Shown piece after piece: positions 17,861 through 27,196 of a stretch of 64,000 nucleotides of DNA. A model generated the notes under the pieces. That model did not search any database, had not been told where the DNA came from, and saw only the letters and a program-made list of their open reading frames with translations. The number at the start of each line of letters is the position of its first letter. The stretch's first letter is position 1. The stretch covers positions 1,612,001-1,676,000 of the forward strand of contig NZ_CP133720.1 in assembly GCF_031326225.1 (NCBI RefSeq), read 5' to 3'. The stretch comes from Undibacterium cyanobacteriorum. Lineage in GTDB: Bacteria > Pseudomonadota > Gammaproteobacteria > Burkholderiales > Burkholderiaceae_D. A program made the translations under genes and the position numbers.

Positions 17861-19318
17861 TTAGCCTTCGACGTATTCTTCGCCCCAAGCTGCGCCATGT
17901 TGGGCTAATAAATAACTAGCAGCAGCGGGGCCCCAACTGCCGGCGATATACGATTTCAAACCTTCGGCATCGTTCTCCCATGCGTTCATGATGGGGTCGA
18001 TCCATTCCCAGGCAGCGCCTAATTCGTCATCACGGACGAACAATGTGAGGTCGCCATGCAAAGCATCGAGCAGCAAACGTTCGTAGGATTCCACGCGGCG
18101 CAAATTGGAAGCTTCAGCAAAATCCAAATTCAAGGCAACGTCGGACAAACGAATCCCTTCACCGGGTTCTTTGGCTTTCATGAATAATTGCACGCTTTCT
18201 TCCGGCTGCAAGGTGATCACTAAACGATTCGAGCGCAGCGGACCTTGGCCTTTGCCAAAAATCGAATAAGGAATCGGTTTGAAATTAATCGTAATTTCTG
18301 CGCAACGACTCGCCATCCGTTTGCCTGTGCGCAAATAGAAAGGAACTCCCGCCCAGCGCCAGTTATCAATTTCTGCACGGATCGCCACAAAGGTTTCTGT
18401 GCGGCTGGAAGCAGGCACGCCCGGTTCATTTTGATAGCCAATGACAGGTTTGCCATCGACTGCGCCAGCACGGTATTGGCCGCGCACAGTTTTTTTGCTG
18501 ACATCATCAGCGGTGAACTTGCGCAGTGCACGTAAGACTTTCACTTTTTCATCACGAATCGCATCTGGATTGGCGTTCACTGGTGGTTCCATGGCGACGA
18601 TAGAAACCAATTGCAATAAATGGTTTTGTACCATGTCGCGCAGAGCACCCGTCTTATCGTAGAAGTCGCCGCGCGTTTCGACACCGACTTGTTCGGAAAT
18701 CGAAATCTGCACGTCTTGAATCCACTTGCGATTCCACAAAGGCTCGAGGAAAGAGTTGGCAAAACGCAGCGCAAACAAGTTTTGCACCATCTCTTTACCG
18801 AGATAGTGATCAATACGATAAATTTGGTTTTCGTTGAGGTAGGTGCGCAGTGCCGAGTTAATTTCCTTGGCGGATTTGGCATCGCGTCCCAATGGTTTCT
18901 CGACCACGACACGGGCATTGCCTTCAACTAAGCCGTGCTTGGAAAGTTGCTCCACCACAGGAATAAAAATGTCTGGGCCGATTGCCAAATAAAACAATTT
19001 GGCTTTACTCGTGTCGGCGGAGACGCGGGCCTTCAGATTTTCGAAGTCTTCTGGTTTCTTAGCGTCGATTTTGCTGTAGCCAACCAGATTCAGGAATGCC
19101 GCTAACTGTTCTTTTGTACCGTTTGCTTTGCCAGCATAGGTTTCAATACTCGCGGCCACACGTTGACGGAAGTCGTCATCACTAAGGGCTTCGCGTGCAG
19201 CACCGATAAAAGTGAATTCGGGATCAAGGCGACCATTCACAAAGGCGCTGTACAGTGCAGGAATAATCTTGCGTTTCGCGAGATCGCCGGTACCGCCAAA
19301 TAAAACAAAAGTAGTCAT
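17861..19318 (-). CDS. zwf: Glucose-6-phosphate 1-dehydrogenase
   Basis: Oxidises glucose 6-phosphate to 6-phosphogluconolactone with NAD(P)+. The nucleotide-binding motif is GGTGDLAKRK at residues 8-17, EKPLGRD at 140-146, and the substrate/catalytic motif RIDHYLGKE at 168-176. Length (485 aa) is normal. It is first in the zwf-pgl-hexR operon, transcribed away from edd. A perfect palindrome (19354-19372) lies 36 bases upstream of its start, and a HexR-like box further upstream in the shared divergent region; repression by HexR is therefore expected. Confidence 0.95.
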   Translation of the reverse strand: MTTFVLFGGTGDLAKRKIIPALYSAFVNGRLDPEFTFIGAAREALSDDDFRQRVAASIETYAGKANGTKEQLAAFLNLVGYSKIDAKKPEDFENLKARVSADTSKAKLFYLAIGPDIFIPVVEQLSKHGLVEGNARVVVEKPLGRDAKSAKEINSALRTYLNENQIYRIDHYLGKEMVQNLFALRFANSFLEPLWNRKWIQDVQISISEQVGVETRGDFYDKTGALRDMVQNHLLQLVSIVAMEPPVNANPDAIRDEKVKVLRALRKFTADDVSKKTVRGQYRAGAVDGKPVIGYQNEPGVPASSRTETFVAIRAEIDNWRWAGVPFYLRTGKRMASRCAEITINFKPIPYSIFGKGQGPLRSNRLVITLQPEESVQLFMKAKEPGEGIRLSDVALNLDFAEASNLRRVESYERLLLDALHGDLTLFVRDDELGAAWEWIDPIMNAWENDAEGLKSYIAGSWGPAAASYLLAQHGAAWGEEYVEG

Positions 19319-19353
19319 GTGGACTCCGAATTAAACTAGTTAGTGATTTTTTG

Positions 19354-19372
19354 ATGCAGCACGCTGCTGCAT
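19354..19372. promoter_or_regulatory. Palindrome in the zwf leader
   Basis: ATGCAGCA (19354-19361) and TGCTGCAT (19365-19372) form a perfect inverted repeat with a three-base centre, 36 bases before the zwf start. It could be an operator or an RNA hairpin in the 5' leader. It does not match the HexR consensus. Confidence 0.4.
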
Positions 19373-19581
19373 GTTCTTTCATTTATTTTGTTACTTATCT
19401 TGCCTGTTTGCTCGGTAGACGATTTACGCTTGCCAACTCACGATCTGAAGTTCAGTGTCAAGCGCAATATGAACCGTATGAAACGCCAGTATTTCAGCTT
19501 AATCGTCAAACCAACTGCGAAGCATTACTAATATTATCGCTACAAATTATGCCATAGCATAAACCAAAATTCTTCAAAAAT

Positions 19582-19596
19582 GTAGTTTCATTACGA
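19582..19596. promoter_or_regulatory. Candidate HexR operator between zwf and edd
   Basis: TGTAGTTTCATTACG closely matches the HexR palindrome known from Pseudomonas, Shewanella and relatives (about TGTARTNNAATTACA); the arms TGTA-T and ATTAC are kept and only the last base clearly departs. It lies in the divergent zwf/edd region of a locus that encodes HexR itself. Function is inferred. Confidence 0.6.
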
Positions 19597-19752
19597 TGTT
19601 TTTGATCAAATTTTTGTCTAAAACTGAAAATTTATGAAATTCTGAAAGTTTGTTACAGCTTTTTTCTGTTTTTGTGCTATCTTTGAGGTATCTGAATCAA
19701 AACCCCACAAAAAGCTATGACGACATTTGGACCAACTTCCCCAAGGCCTGCG

Positions 19753-21579
19753 ATGAACCCGGTAGTGGCCGCCGTGACACAACGCATTATTGAGCGCAGT
19801 AAGACACTGCGGAGCGAATATTTGGCGCGTTTGGAGCAAATGCGTCATCGTGGACCGCGTCGCGCCAGTTTGTCTTGTGCCAATCAAGCGCACGCCAATG
19901 CCGCTGCCGATGGCAAGACCAAGATTTGGTTGAATCAGGCGCAGAAACCAAACATCGGTATCGTGACGGCCTACAACGATATGCTGTCGGCACATCAGCC
20001 TTACGCGACTTATCCTGATCAAATCAAACAAGCTGCTTTGAATTTCGGCGCAACGGCGCAAGTTGCAGGTGGCGTGCCAGCGATGTGTGATGGTGTAACA
20101 CAAGGCCGCCCCGGCATGGAATTGTCATTGTTTTCACGTGATGTAATTGCGCAAGCAACGGCTGTAGCTTTATCGCACGACACATTTGATGCGACTTTGT
20201 GTCTTGGTATCTGCGACAAAATCGTGCCTGGTTTATTGATTGGTGCTTTGGCTTTCGGACACTTACCAACCATCTTTATTCCTGCTGGTCCGATGGGGTC
20301 CGGTTTGTCGAATAAGGAAAAAGCCGCAGTGCGTGAGCGCTATGCCCAAGGTAAGGCGACCAAGGAAGAATTGTTGGCAGCAGAGAGCGCGGCCTATCAC
20401 AGCGCTGGTACATGTACTTTCTACGGCACTGCGAACAGTAATCAAATGTTGTTAGAAGCGATGGGCCTGCATTTGCCGGGCGCGGCCTTTGTTCATCCTA
20501 ATGATCCTTTGCGCCATGCCTTGACCGACGCGGCGGTCGAACAAGTATTGAAGTTGACAGAAACCGCTGGCGACTATCGTCCTATCGGCCAACTCGTCAA
20601 CGAGAAAACCATCGTCAATGCGGTGATCGCTTTGTTGGCGACCGGTGGTTCAACCAATCACACGATCCATTGGATTTCTGTGGCGCGCGCCGCTGGTATT
20701 TTGATTGACTGGCAAGACTTCGATGAATTGTCTTCCGTCATTCCATTGCTGACACGTGTTTATCCGAATGGCACCGCCGATGTGAATGCATTCGAAGAAG
20801 CCGGCGGTCCAACTTTCATCATGCGTGAATTGTTGTCGCAAGGCTTAATGCACGCGGATGTGATGACAGTGTATGGTGATCACGGTTTGGCTTCACATAC
20901 GGTCCGTCCAGAATTGAAAGATGGCAAGGTCGCTTTTGTCGCACATCCAGAGAAAACGACGAATCCTGATGTGGTTCGCAATGTCAGTGAACCGTTCGCA
21001 GCGACCGGTGGTTTGCGTCTATTGCAGGGTAATTTGGGACGCGCCATGGTGAAGGCCTCGGCAGTGCCTGAAGATGCATGGATCGTGCGCGCACCAGCGA
21101 AAGTATTTGATTCGCAAGACGCCTTGGTAAAAGCCTACAAAGCGGGCCAATTGAATCAAGATTTCGTGGCAGTGGTGATCTTCCAAGGCCCACAAGCCAA
21201 CGGTATGCCAGAGCTGCATCAATTTACGCCTGTGCTAGGCAGCTTGATGTCAGCTGGCCACAAAGTGGCTTTGGTGACGGATGGCCGTATGTCGGGTGCG
21301 TCTGGCAAAGTGCCCGCCGCATTGCATGTCAGCCCTGAAGTTGCGCAGGGTGGTCCACTCGGTAAAGTGCGTGATGGTGATCTGATCGAACTCAATGTAC
21401 ATACCGGTGAATTGCGTGCTTTGGTCGATGAAGCAACCTGGGCGGCACGTAGCAATCCGAATATTGCTGATAGCGCGGCCAGCCAAAACAATGGTTATGG
21501 CTATGGACGTGATTTGTTTGTGGCGCAGCGTCGCGTGGTGACTTCACCAGAGCAGGGCGCCTCGACTTTATTTGTGTGA
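19753..21579 (+). CDS. edd: Phosphogluconate dehydratase
   Basis: First dedicated Entner-Doudoroff enzyme: dehydrates 6-phosphogluconate to 2-keto-3-deoxy-6-phosphogluconate using a [4Fe-4S] cluster. The IlvD/Edd family motifs are present: YNDMLSAHQPY, GGVPAMCDGVTQGRPGMELS, the cluster cysteines in GICDKIVPG and GTCTFYGTANSNQ, and TDGRMSGASGKVPAALH near the C-terminus. I place the start at ATG 19753 (MNPVVAAVTQRIIERS), which has AAGG six bases before it and aligns with the E. coli start; an in-frame ATG at 19717 would add 12 residues. Length 608 aa. It heads edd-eda-pgi. Confidence 0.94.
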   Translation: MNPVVAAVTQRIIERSKTLRSEYLARLEQMRHRGPRRASLSCANQAHANAAADGKTKIWLNQAQKPNIGIVTAYNDMLSAHQPYATYPDQIKQAALNFGATAQVAGGVPAMCDGVTQGRPGMELSLFSRDVIAQATAVALSHDTFDATLCLGICDKIVPGLLIGALAFGHLPTIFIPAGPMGSGLSNKEKAAVRERYAQGKATKEELLAAESAAYHSAGTCTFYGTANSNQMLLEAMGLHLPGAAFVHPNDPLRHALTDAAVEQVLKLTETAGDYRPIGQLVNEKTIVNAVIALLATGGSTNHTIHWISVARAAGILIDWQDFDELSSVIPLLTRVYPNGTADVNAFEEAGGPTFIMRELLSQGLMHADVMTVYGDHGLASHTVRPELKDGKVAFVAHPEKTTNPDVVRNVSEPFAATGGLRLLQGNLGRAMVKASAVPEDAWIVRAPAKVFDSQDALVKAYKAGQLNQDFVAVVIFQGPQANGMPELHQFTPVLGSLMSAGHKVALVTDGRMSGASGKVPAALHVSPEVAQGGPLGKVRDGDLIELNVHTGELRALVDEATWAARSNPNIADSAASQNNGYGYGRDLFVAQRRVVTSPEQGASTLFV

Positions 21580-21667
21580 CGCTTGTTGAGATCGATCCCT
21601 AGAGCATCACGATAGTCGCAAGGTAAAACTATTTTTTGAACTTATTTTGAACAGAAGCGAGTCAATC

Positions 21668-22309
21668 ATGAGCATGTCCAAAGCCGCAATTATTTCTCAA
21701 CTCTCACAAGTCCGTGTTTTGCCTATCTTGGTGACGGATGATGTCGATCAAGCGATACGCTGCGTGCAAATTTTGGCAGGGAATGGCTTGCCTGCAGTCG
21801 AGATCACTTTGCGTACGCCGAATGCGATGAATGTATTGCGCGAAGTGGTCAAAGCTTGCCCAGAAGTGACGGTCGGTGCTGGTACGATTTTAACGCCAGC
21901 GCAGTTGGATGCAGTTCGCAATAGCGGCGCCGCTTTCGGTATCAGCCCAGGCATCACGCCGACTTTGGCGAAAGCAGCAGAGGAATCAGGTTTGACTTAT
22001 TTCCCTGGTGTTGGTGGCGCGAGCGATTTGATGTTGGCACTGGAACATGGCTTTGATGTGGTCAAGCTATTCCCTTCCGATATCGTCGGGAGCGTGAAAA
22101 TGGCGAAAGCCCTTGGCGGACCATTCCCTGATGTGAAATTCTGTTTGACAGGCGGCGTTACGGTGGACTCGACACCAACGTTATTGCAGCAGTCGAATGT
22201 CTTGTGTGTTGGCGGTTCGTGGATGTGTCCGGCGAATCTGATCAATAGCAACGATTGGACTGCCATCGCACAATTGGCGAGCCAAGCGGCTGCTGCTGGA
22301 AAATCATAA
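21668..22309 (+). CDS. eda: KDPG/KHG aldolase
   Basis: Cleaves 2-keto-3-deoxy-6-phosphogluconate to pyruvate and glyceraldehyde 3-phosphate, completing the Entner-Doudoroff pathway. Starting at ATG 21668 the protein has 213 residues, the same length as E. coli Eda, and the catalytic Glu45 (VEITLRT) and Schiff-base Lys133 (VKLFPSD) fall at the same positions. The glycine-rich phosphate site is visible in LTGGVTVDSTP. The frame is open to a TTG at 21647 but that start is unlikely. It lies 88 bases after edd and 31 bases before pgi. Confidence 0.95.
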   Translation: MSMSKAAIISQLSQVRVLPILVTDDVDQAIRCVQILAGNGLPAVEITLRTPNAMNVLREVVKACPEVTVGAGTILTPAQLDAVRNSGAAFGISPGITPTLAKAAEESGLTYFPGVGGASDLMLALEHGFDVVKLFPSDIVGSVKMAKALGGPFPDVKFCLTGGVTVDSTPTLLQQSNVLCVGGSWMCPANLINSNDWTAIAQLASQAAAAGKS

Positions 22310-22340
22310 ATCCTTTCATCTCTTTACTTCGTTTTTGATC

Positions 22341-23960
22341 ATGGCTATCTCAGTTTCTCGTACTCCACTGTGGATTTTGTTGCAGCAACGCGCCAACAAT
22401 ATGCCGAGCTTGAAAGAGCTCTTCCGCGCTGATCCACAACGCTTCACGCATTTTTCTGCTTCGGCTTGCGGAATTTTGTTGGACTATTCCAAGCAGCGCA
22501 TGGATACCACGGCGAAACTGAATCTGCTGGCACTGGCACGTCAACAAGATGTGGAAGGTCGACGTGACGCCATGCTCAAAGGCGAGGCCATCAATAACAC
22601 CGAAAATCGTGCGGTTCTGCATACGGTGCTGCGTTTGCCGAAAGGTGAGCGCTTCATGCTCAACGGCGAAAACATTGCTGCCGACGTGCATAGCGTCTTA
22701 GCGCAAATGCGGAGCTTCAGTGATGCAGTACGTGAAGGCCGTTGGTTAGGTTATACCGGCAAACCGATTCGCACCATCGTCAATATCGGCATCGGTGGTT
22801 CCGATCTTGGCCCGCAAATGGCCTGTATCGCGCTGGCGCCGTGGTCACAAAAAAATCTCTCTCTGCATTTTGTTTCGAATGTCGATGGTCGTCATGTGGC
22901 GGATGCCTTGGAAGGTGCTGATCCTGAAACGACCTTGATTGTGGTGGCTTCGAAAACCTTCACCACCATGGAAACCTTGACCAATGCACGCACTGCACGT
23001 GAGTGGATGTTGAATCATGGTTGTCCTGAGAATCAGATCCGCCAACACTTCGTGGCACTGAGCACCAATGTCAAAGAGGCCAAAGAATTTGGTATCGCTG
23101 AAGAAAACGTCTTCCCATTCTGGAACTGGGCTGGTGGTCGTTATTCGATGTGGAGTGCGATTGGTTTGTCGATTGCTCTGTACGTTGGTGCTGATCGTTT
23201 TGAAGAAATGCTGGCCGGCGCGCATGAGATGGATTTGCATTTCGCGCAAGCACCGCTAGAGCAAAATTTGCCAGTGTTGATGGCCTTGATTGGCGTTTGG
23301 AATATCAATTTCCTCGGTCTCCAAGCTTTGTCGATTGCGCCTTACCACCAACGTATGACGCGCTTGCCGGCTTATTTGCAGCAGCTTGAAATGGAGAGCA
23401 ATGGTAAATCAGTGACACGTGAAGGCAATCGTGTCGACTACACGACTTCACCGATTCTGTTTGGCGAGGCGGGCACTAATGGACAGCATGCGTATTTTCA
23501 ATTGCTGCATCAAGGTGCGACGATTATTCCAACCGATTTTATCGTGGTGGCGGAAGATGATGCCGGCTTGCCAGGACATAACCAAGCCTTGCTCGCAAAC
23601 TGCTTCGCGCAATCGAAAGCCATGGCGTGGGGTAAAAATATCGAAGAAGTACGCGCTGAACTCGGTGATCTGCCCGAAAAAATGTTGGCACCGCGCGTGT
23701 TCGAAGGCAATCGTCCAACCTCGACGGTCTTGTTGGATTCCTTAACGCCACGTTCATTGGGCGCCCTGATCGCTCTGTATGAGCACAAAGTGTTTGTGCA
23801 ATCCGTGATCTGGGATATCAATGCTTTTGACCAATGGGGTGTCGAGCTGGGTAAATCTTTGGCGCAGCAATTGATCAGCCTTGATCCTGCTGCCGTGAAA
23901 GAAGACTACGATAGCTCGACCAAAGGATTGCTGTTAGCACTTCGGAAAAAACATCGCTAA
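22341..23960 (+). CDS. pgi: Glucose-6-phosphate isomerase
   Basis: Interconverts glucose 6-phosphate and fructose 6-phosphate. Its place next to edd-eda allows fructose-6-phosphate or gluconeogenic carbon to enter the Entner-Doudoroff route. Family signatures are GIGGSDLGPQMACIAL, VVASKTFTTMETLTNA, WVWNWAGGRYSMW-type sequence (here FWNWAGGRYSMWSAIGLS), LEMESNGKSV with the catalytic Glu nearby, and the C-terminal INAFDQWGVELGKSLA. Length 539 aa is normal for the bacterial/eukaryotic long form. ATG 22341 is taken; an in-frame TTG lies two codons upstream. Confidence 0.95.
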   Translation: MAISVSRTPLWILLQQRANNMPSLKELFRADPQRFTHFSASACGILLDYSKQRMDTTAKLNLLALARQQDVEGRRDAMLKGEAINNTENRAVLHTVLRLPKGERFMLNGENIAADVHSVLAQMRSFSDAVREGRWLGYTGKPIRTIVNIGIGGSDLGPQMACIALAPWSQKNLSLHFVSNVDGRHVADALEGADPETTLIVVASKTFTTMETLTNARTAREWMLNHGCPENQIRQHFVALSTNVKEAKEFGIAEENVFPFWNWAGGRYSMWSAIGLSIALYVGADRFEEMLAGAHEMDLHFAQAPLEQNLPVLMALIGVWNINFLGLQALSIAPYHQRMTRLPAYLQQLEMESNGKSVTREGNRVDYTTSPILFGEAGTNGQHAYFQLLHQGATIIPTDFIVVAEDDAGLPGHNQALLANCFAQSKAMAWGKNIEEVRAELGDLPEKMLAPRVFEGNRPTSTVLLDSLTPRSLGALIALYEHKVFVQSVIWDINAFDQWGVELGKSLAQQLISLDPAAVKEDYDSSTKGLLLALRKKHR

Positions 23961-23983
23961 ACAAAGCCTAGGGAAGTTGAGTC

Positions 23984-24012
23984 GCACATTCCTGTGCCGC
24001 ACAGGAATGTGC
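23984..24012. repeat. Long palindrome after pgi
   Basis: GCACATTCCTGTGC (23984-23997) and GCACAGGAATGTGC (23999-24012) form a perfect 14-base inverted repeat around a single base; GTC/GAC outside extend it with one bulge. A third, partial copy (GGGAATGTGCTG) sits at about 24028-24039. It follows the pgi stop by 24 bases but lacks a T-tract. It may end transcription inefficiently, protect mRNA, or be a protein site or dispersed repeat. Confidence 0.6.
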
Positions 24013-24177
24013 TGACTTGAGCTTGACGGGAATGTGCTGCGCAGAGTGCGCGTGACCATCCTTCGCCCGTCGTGATGCTGTACGCGATACATGACAGTGT
24101 CGCGAAAGTAGGGCAGTTCTCGAGACTTCACTAACGAATGTTCAGAAAAACTTGAGCAGCTTGATATATCTTGAATG

Positions 24178-24240
24178 AGCGCACAATTTCTGTAGCTTTC
24201 TTGGTTTGCTTTGTTAAGATGTTGTGACTTTTTGTGCGCT
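24178..24240. repeat. Widely spaced inverted repeat upstream of ppc
   Basis: AGCGCACAA (24178-24186) and TTGTGCGCT (24232-24240) are exact inverses 45 bases apart, about 85-145 bases before the ppc start, in the 363-base gap between pgi and ppc. They could be paired regulator sites or chance. No other feature is evident in that gap besides the palindrome at 23984. Confidence 0.35.
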
Positions 24241-24323
24241 GCACATAAATACTAAACGATTTACACTTTTTAGATTTTCAACCGCATTTTTGCTTCTTAC
24301 GCCACAGTTTTGTAAAGACGATC

Positions 24324-27080
24324 ATGAACGATATCGCCGACGATAAAGACCAGAGCCTCCGTGAAGACATCCGCCGCCTCGGCCGCATTTTGGGTGACAC
24401 GGTTCGACAACAACATGGGGAAGAAATGTTCTCCTTGATTGAAACGGTACGTCAGAATTCGATTCGTTTCCGTCGTGATGCCGATCATGATGCACGTGCG
24501 GCTTTGGAAAATACGCTCGATACCTTGACCAATGATCAAACCACGCACTTGATCCGCGCCTTCAGTTATTTCTCGCACCTCGTTAATTTGGCGGAAGACC
24601 AACATCATATTCGTCGTACTCGCGCCCACTTGATCGCTGGTTCCTTGCCTCGTCGTGGCAGCTTGGCGCACACCATCGAAACACTGTTTGCGGAAAAAGA
24701 GGCGACTACCAATTTACGCAGCTTCTTTGAAACAGCACAAGTGACACCTGTGTTGACCGCGCATCCCACCGAAGTTCAGCGTAAGAGTATTTTGAACTGC
24801 CAAATGGTGATCACGCGTTTGCTCGATGAACGCGATCGTATGCAGCTGACACCGGAAGAATCACGAGCCAATGAAGAAGCCTTGCAACGCGCGGTGTTGA
24901 CCTTGTGGCAGACCCGTATGCTGCGCATGTCGAAGTTGTCGGTACTCGATGAAGTAGAAAACGGCCTGAGTTTTTACGACTACACTTTCCTGCGTGAATT
25001 GCCGCATCTGTATGCGGGCTTAGAAGATTTGTTGGCGAGTAAAGATGCAAGCTTTGTTGATACTGAATTGCCGAGCTTCATGCGTATGGGCAGTTGGATT
25101 GGCGGTGATCGCGATGGTAATCCTTTCGTAACGGCGACCGTACTCGAGAAAACCTTGGTGATGCAGGCCACGCGTGCATTGAAATTCTATCTCGATGAAT
25201 TGCACACCTTGGGTTCGCAATTGTCGATGGCGACGTTACTGGTCAAAGTATCGCCAGAATTGGTCGCACTCGCAGAACGCTCGCCTGATCATTCTCCGCA
25301 TCGTGCCGATGAACCTTATCGTCTCGCCGTCAGTGGCATTTATGCGCGCTTGGCGATGACTCTGAAGAATCTCTTGGGTCTTGATCCAGTGATCCCAGCT
25401 TGCGGCATTGCGCCTGCCTATGCGACGGCAGAAGAGTTGGTGGCAGATCTCGATATCATCCATCATTCTTTGCAAATGAATGGGTCGGAAGGCATCACCC
25501 GTGGTCGCCTCCGTCACTTGCGTCGCGCAGTGCGTGTGTTTGGTTTCTATTTGGCGCCGATTGATTTGCGTCAGAATTCCGATGTGCATGAACGCGTGGT
25601 CGCCGAACTCCTGCGTGCAGCGAATCCGGATGTCGATTATTTGTCTTTGAACGAAGATCAGCGCATCGAGGTTTTGATCGGTGAGATTAGCTCTGCGCGT
25701 CCGTTGGCTTCGCCGTATTTGACTTACTCCGAAGAGACGCAATCGGAACTCGCGATTTATCGAGCTGCATGCACGGCGCAACAACGCTACGGTAAAGGCG
25801 CGGTGCCGAACTGCATTATCTCCAAGACCGATGGCGTGTCAGATATGTTGGAACTGGCTTTGCTCTTGAAAGAGTCAGGCTTGTTGCATCCTGCTGAAGG
25901 TCGTCTTGACGTCAATATCATTCCATTGTTTGAAACGATAGGCGACTTGCAAAATAGTGCGCCTGCGATGGATCGCTTGTTGGCGATTCCTGCTTATGCA
26001 CGATTGTTGTCCAGCCGGAATAATGCACAAGAAGTCATGCTTGGCTATTCCGACAGTAATAAGGATGGTGGTTTCTTGACCTCGGGTTGGGAACTCTACA
26101 AAGCGGAAATCGATTTGGTCGAGATCTTTGCGAAACATGGCGTACGTTTGCGTTTATTCCATGGTCGCGGTGGCTCGGTCGGTCGCGGCGGTGGTCCTAG
26201 CTATCAAGCGATCTTGGCGCAACCAGCCGGTGCGGTGCAAGGTCAGATCCGCTTAACCGAACAGGGTGAAGTGATTACGGCGAAGTATGCGAACCCAGAA
26301 GTGGGACGTCGTAATCTCGAAGTATTGGCAGCGGCAACCATGGAAGCGAGTATGTTGTCGCACACCGAACCTGCACCGAAACCGGAATTTTTGAAAGCAA
26401 TGGAAGAGTTGTCGAATCATGCTTTCCGCGCTTATCGCAATATGGTGTATGAGACCGAAGGCTTTGAACAATACTTCTGGGAATCCACCGTAATTTCAGA
26501 AATCGCGGGTTTGAATATCGGTAGTCGTCCTGCGTCACGTAAGAAGTCCACGGCGATTGAAGATTTACGCGCGATTCCTTGGGTCTTCAGCTGGTCGCAA
26601 TGTCGTTTGATGTTGCCAGGCTGGTTCGGTTTCGGTAGTGCGGTGCAACGCTTTTTGGACGATCATCCTAGCGATGGTTTAGCAACGCTGCGGGCGATGT
26701 TTAAACAATGGTCTTTCTTCTCGACGGTGTTGTCGAATATGGAAATGGTGTTAGCCAAGAGTGATATCGGCATTGCGAGCCGTTATGCGCAATTGGTGAA
26801 GGATGAAGAGCTCCGCAATCGTATTTTCCCGCGCATCGAGGCGGAACACACTTTGACGATTTCCGTCTTGAAGCAGATTTCAGGTCGCGAAGATTTGTTG
26901 TCGGATAACCCTTTGTTGAAGCGTTCTATCGTCAATCGTTTCCCTTATTTGTCACCACTCAATCACGTGCAAGTCGAGCTATTAAAACGCTACCGCCAAG
27001 GCGATGAAGATGAGCGCGTGCGCCGTGGTATTCATTTGTCGATCAATGGTATCGCAGCTGGTTTGCGCAATAGTGGATAA
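24324..27080 (+). CDS. ppc: Phosphoenolpyruvate carboxylase
   Basis: Anaplerotic enzyme that carboxylates phosphoenolpyruvate to oxaloacetate to refill the citric acid cycle. The 918-residue length is normal. Signature segments are all present: VLTAHPTEVQRKS (catalytic His), GYSDSNKDGG, FHGRGGSVGRGGGP and LNIGSRPASRK. The C-terminus ends LRNSG, a small variation on the usual NTG ending. ATG 24324 is used; no strong ribosome-binding site is seen. It lies 363 bases after pgi and probably has its own promoter. A terminator follows at 27151. Confidence 0.96.
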   Translation: MNDIADDKDQSLREDIRRLGRILGDTVRQQHGEEMFSLIETVRQNSIRFRRDADHDARAALENTLDTLTNDQTTHLIRAFSYFSHLVNLAEDQHHIRRTRAHLIAGSLPRRGSLAHTIETLFAEKEATTNLRSFFETAQVTPVLTAHPTEVQRKSILNCQMVITRLLDERDRMQLTPEESRANEEALQRAVLTLWQTRMLRMSKLSVLDEVENGLSFYDYTFLRELPHLYAGLEDLLASKDASFVDTELPSFMRMGSWIGGDRDGNPFVTATVLEKTLVMQATRALKFYLDELHTLGSQLSMATLLVKVSPELVALAERSPDHSPHRADEPYRLAVSGIYARLAMTLKNLLGLDPVIPACGIAPAYATAEELVADLDIIHHSLQMNGSEGITRGRLRHLRRAVRVFGFYLAPIDLRQNSDVHERVVAELLRAANPDVDYLSLNEDQRIEVLIGEISSARPLASPYLTYSEETQSELAIYRAACTAQQRYGKGAVPNCIISKTDGVSDMLELALLLKESGLLHPAEGRLDVNIIPLFETIGDLQNSAPAMDRLLAIPAYARLLSSRNNAQEVMLGYSDSNKDGGFLTSGWELYKAEIDLVEIFAKHGVRLRLFHGRGGSVGRGGGPSYQAILAQPAGAVQGQIRLTEQGEVITAKYANPEVGRRNLEVLAAATMEASMLSHTEPAPKPEFLKAMEELSNHAFRAYRNMVYETEGFEQYFWESTVISEIAGLNIGSRPASRKKSTAIEDLRAIPWVFSWSQCRLMLPGWFGFGSAVQRFLDDHPSDGLATLRAMFKQWSFFSTVLSNMEMVLAKSDIGIASRYAQLVKDEELRNRIFPRIEAEHTLTISVLKQISGREDLLSDNPLLKRSIVNRFPYLSPLNHVQVELLKRYRQGDEDERVRRGIHLSINGIAAGLRNSG

Positions 27081-27150
27081 CGTACAAAGAGCAGATGAAC
27101 TTTGAGTCGACTCAAGAAAGTAAAATCTGCTGATCAATAGTTGTACCGCG

Positions 27151-27183
27151 AGGAGGGTATTTGCATATACTCTCCTTTTTTTA
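27151..27183 (+). terminator. Rho-independent terminator of ppc
   Basis: GGAGGGTAT-type left arm and ATACTCTCC-type right arm with one mismatch, followed by a run of seven T; the mobB start lies about 15 bases further. Confidence 0.75.
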
Positions 27184-27196
27184 TGCATAAATTCTT

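Noticed and set aside
25236..25784. 182-codon open frame on the minus strand within ppc
   Set aside because: Lies wholly antisense to conserved ppc sequence; no recognisable motif.
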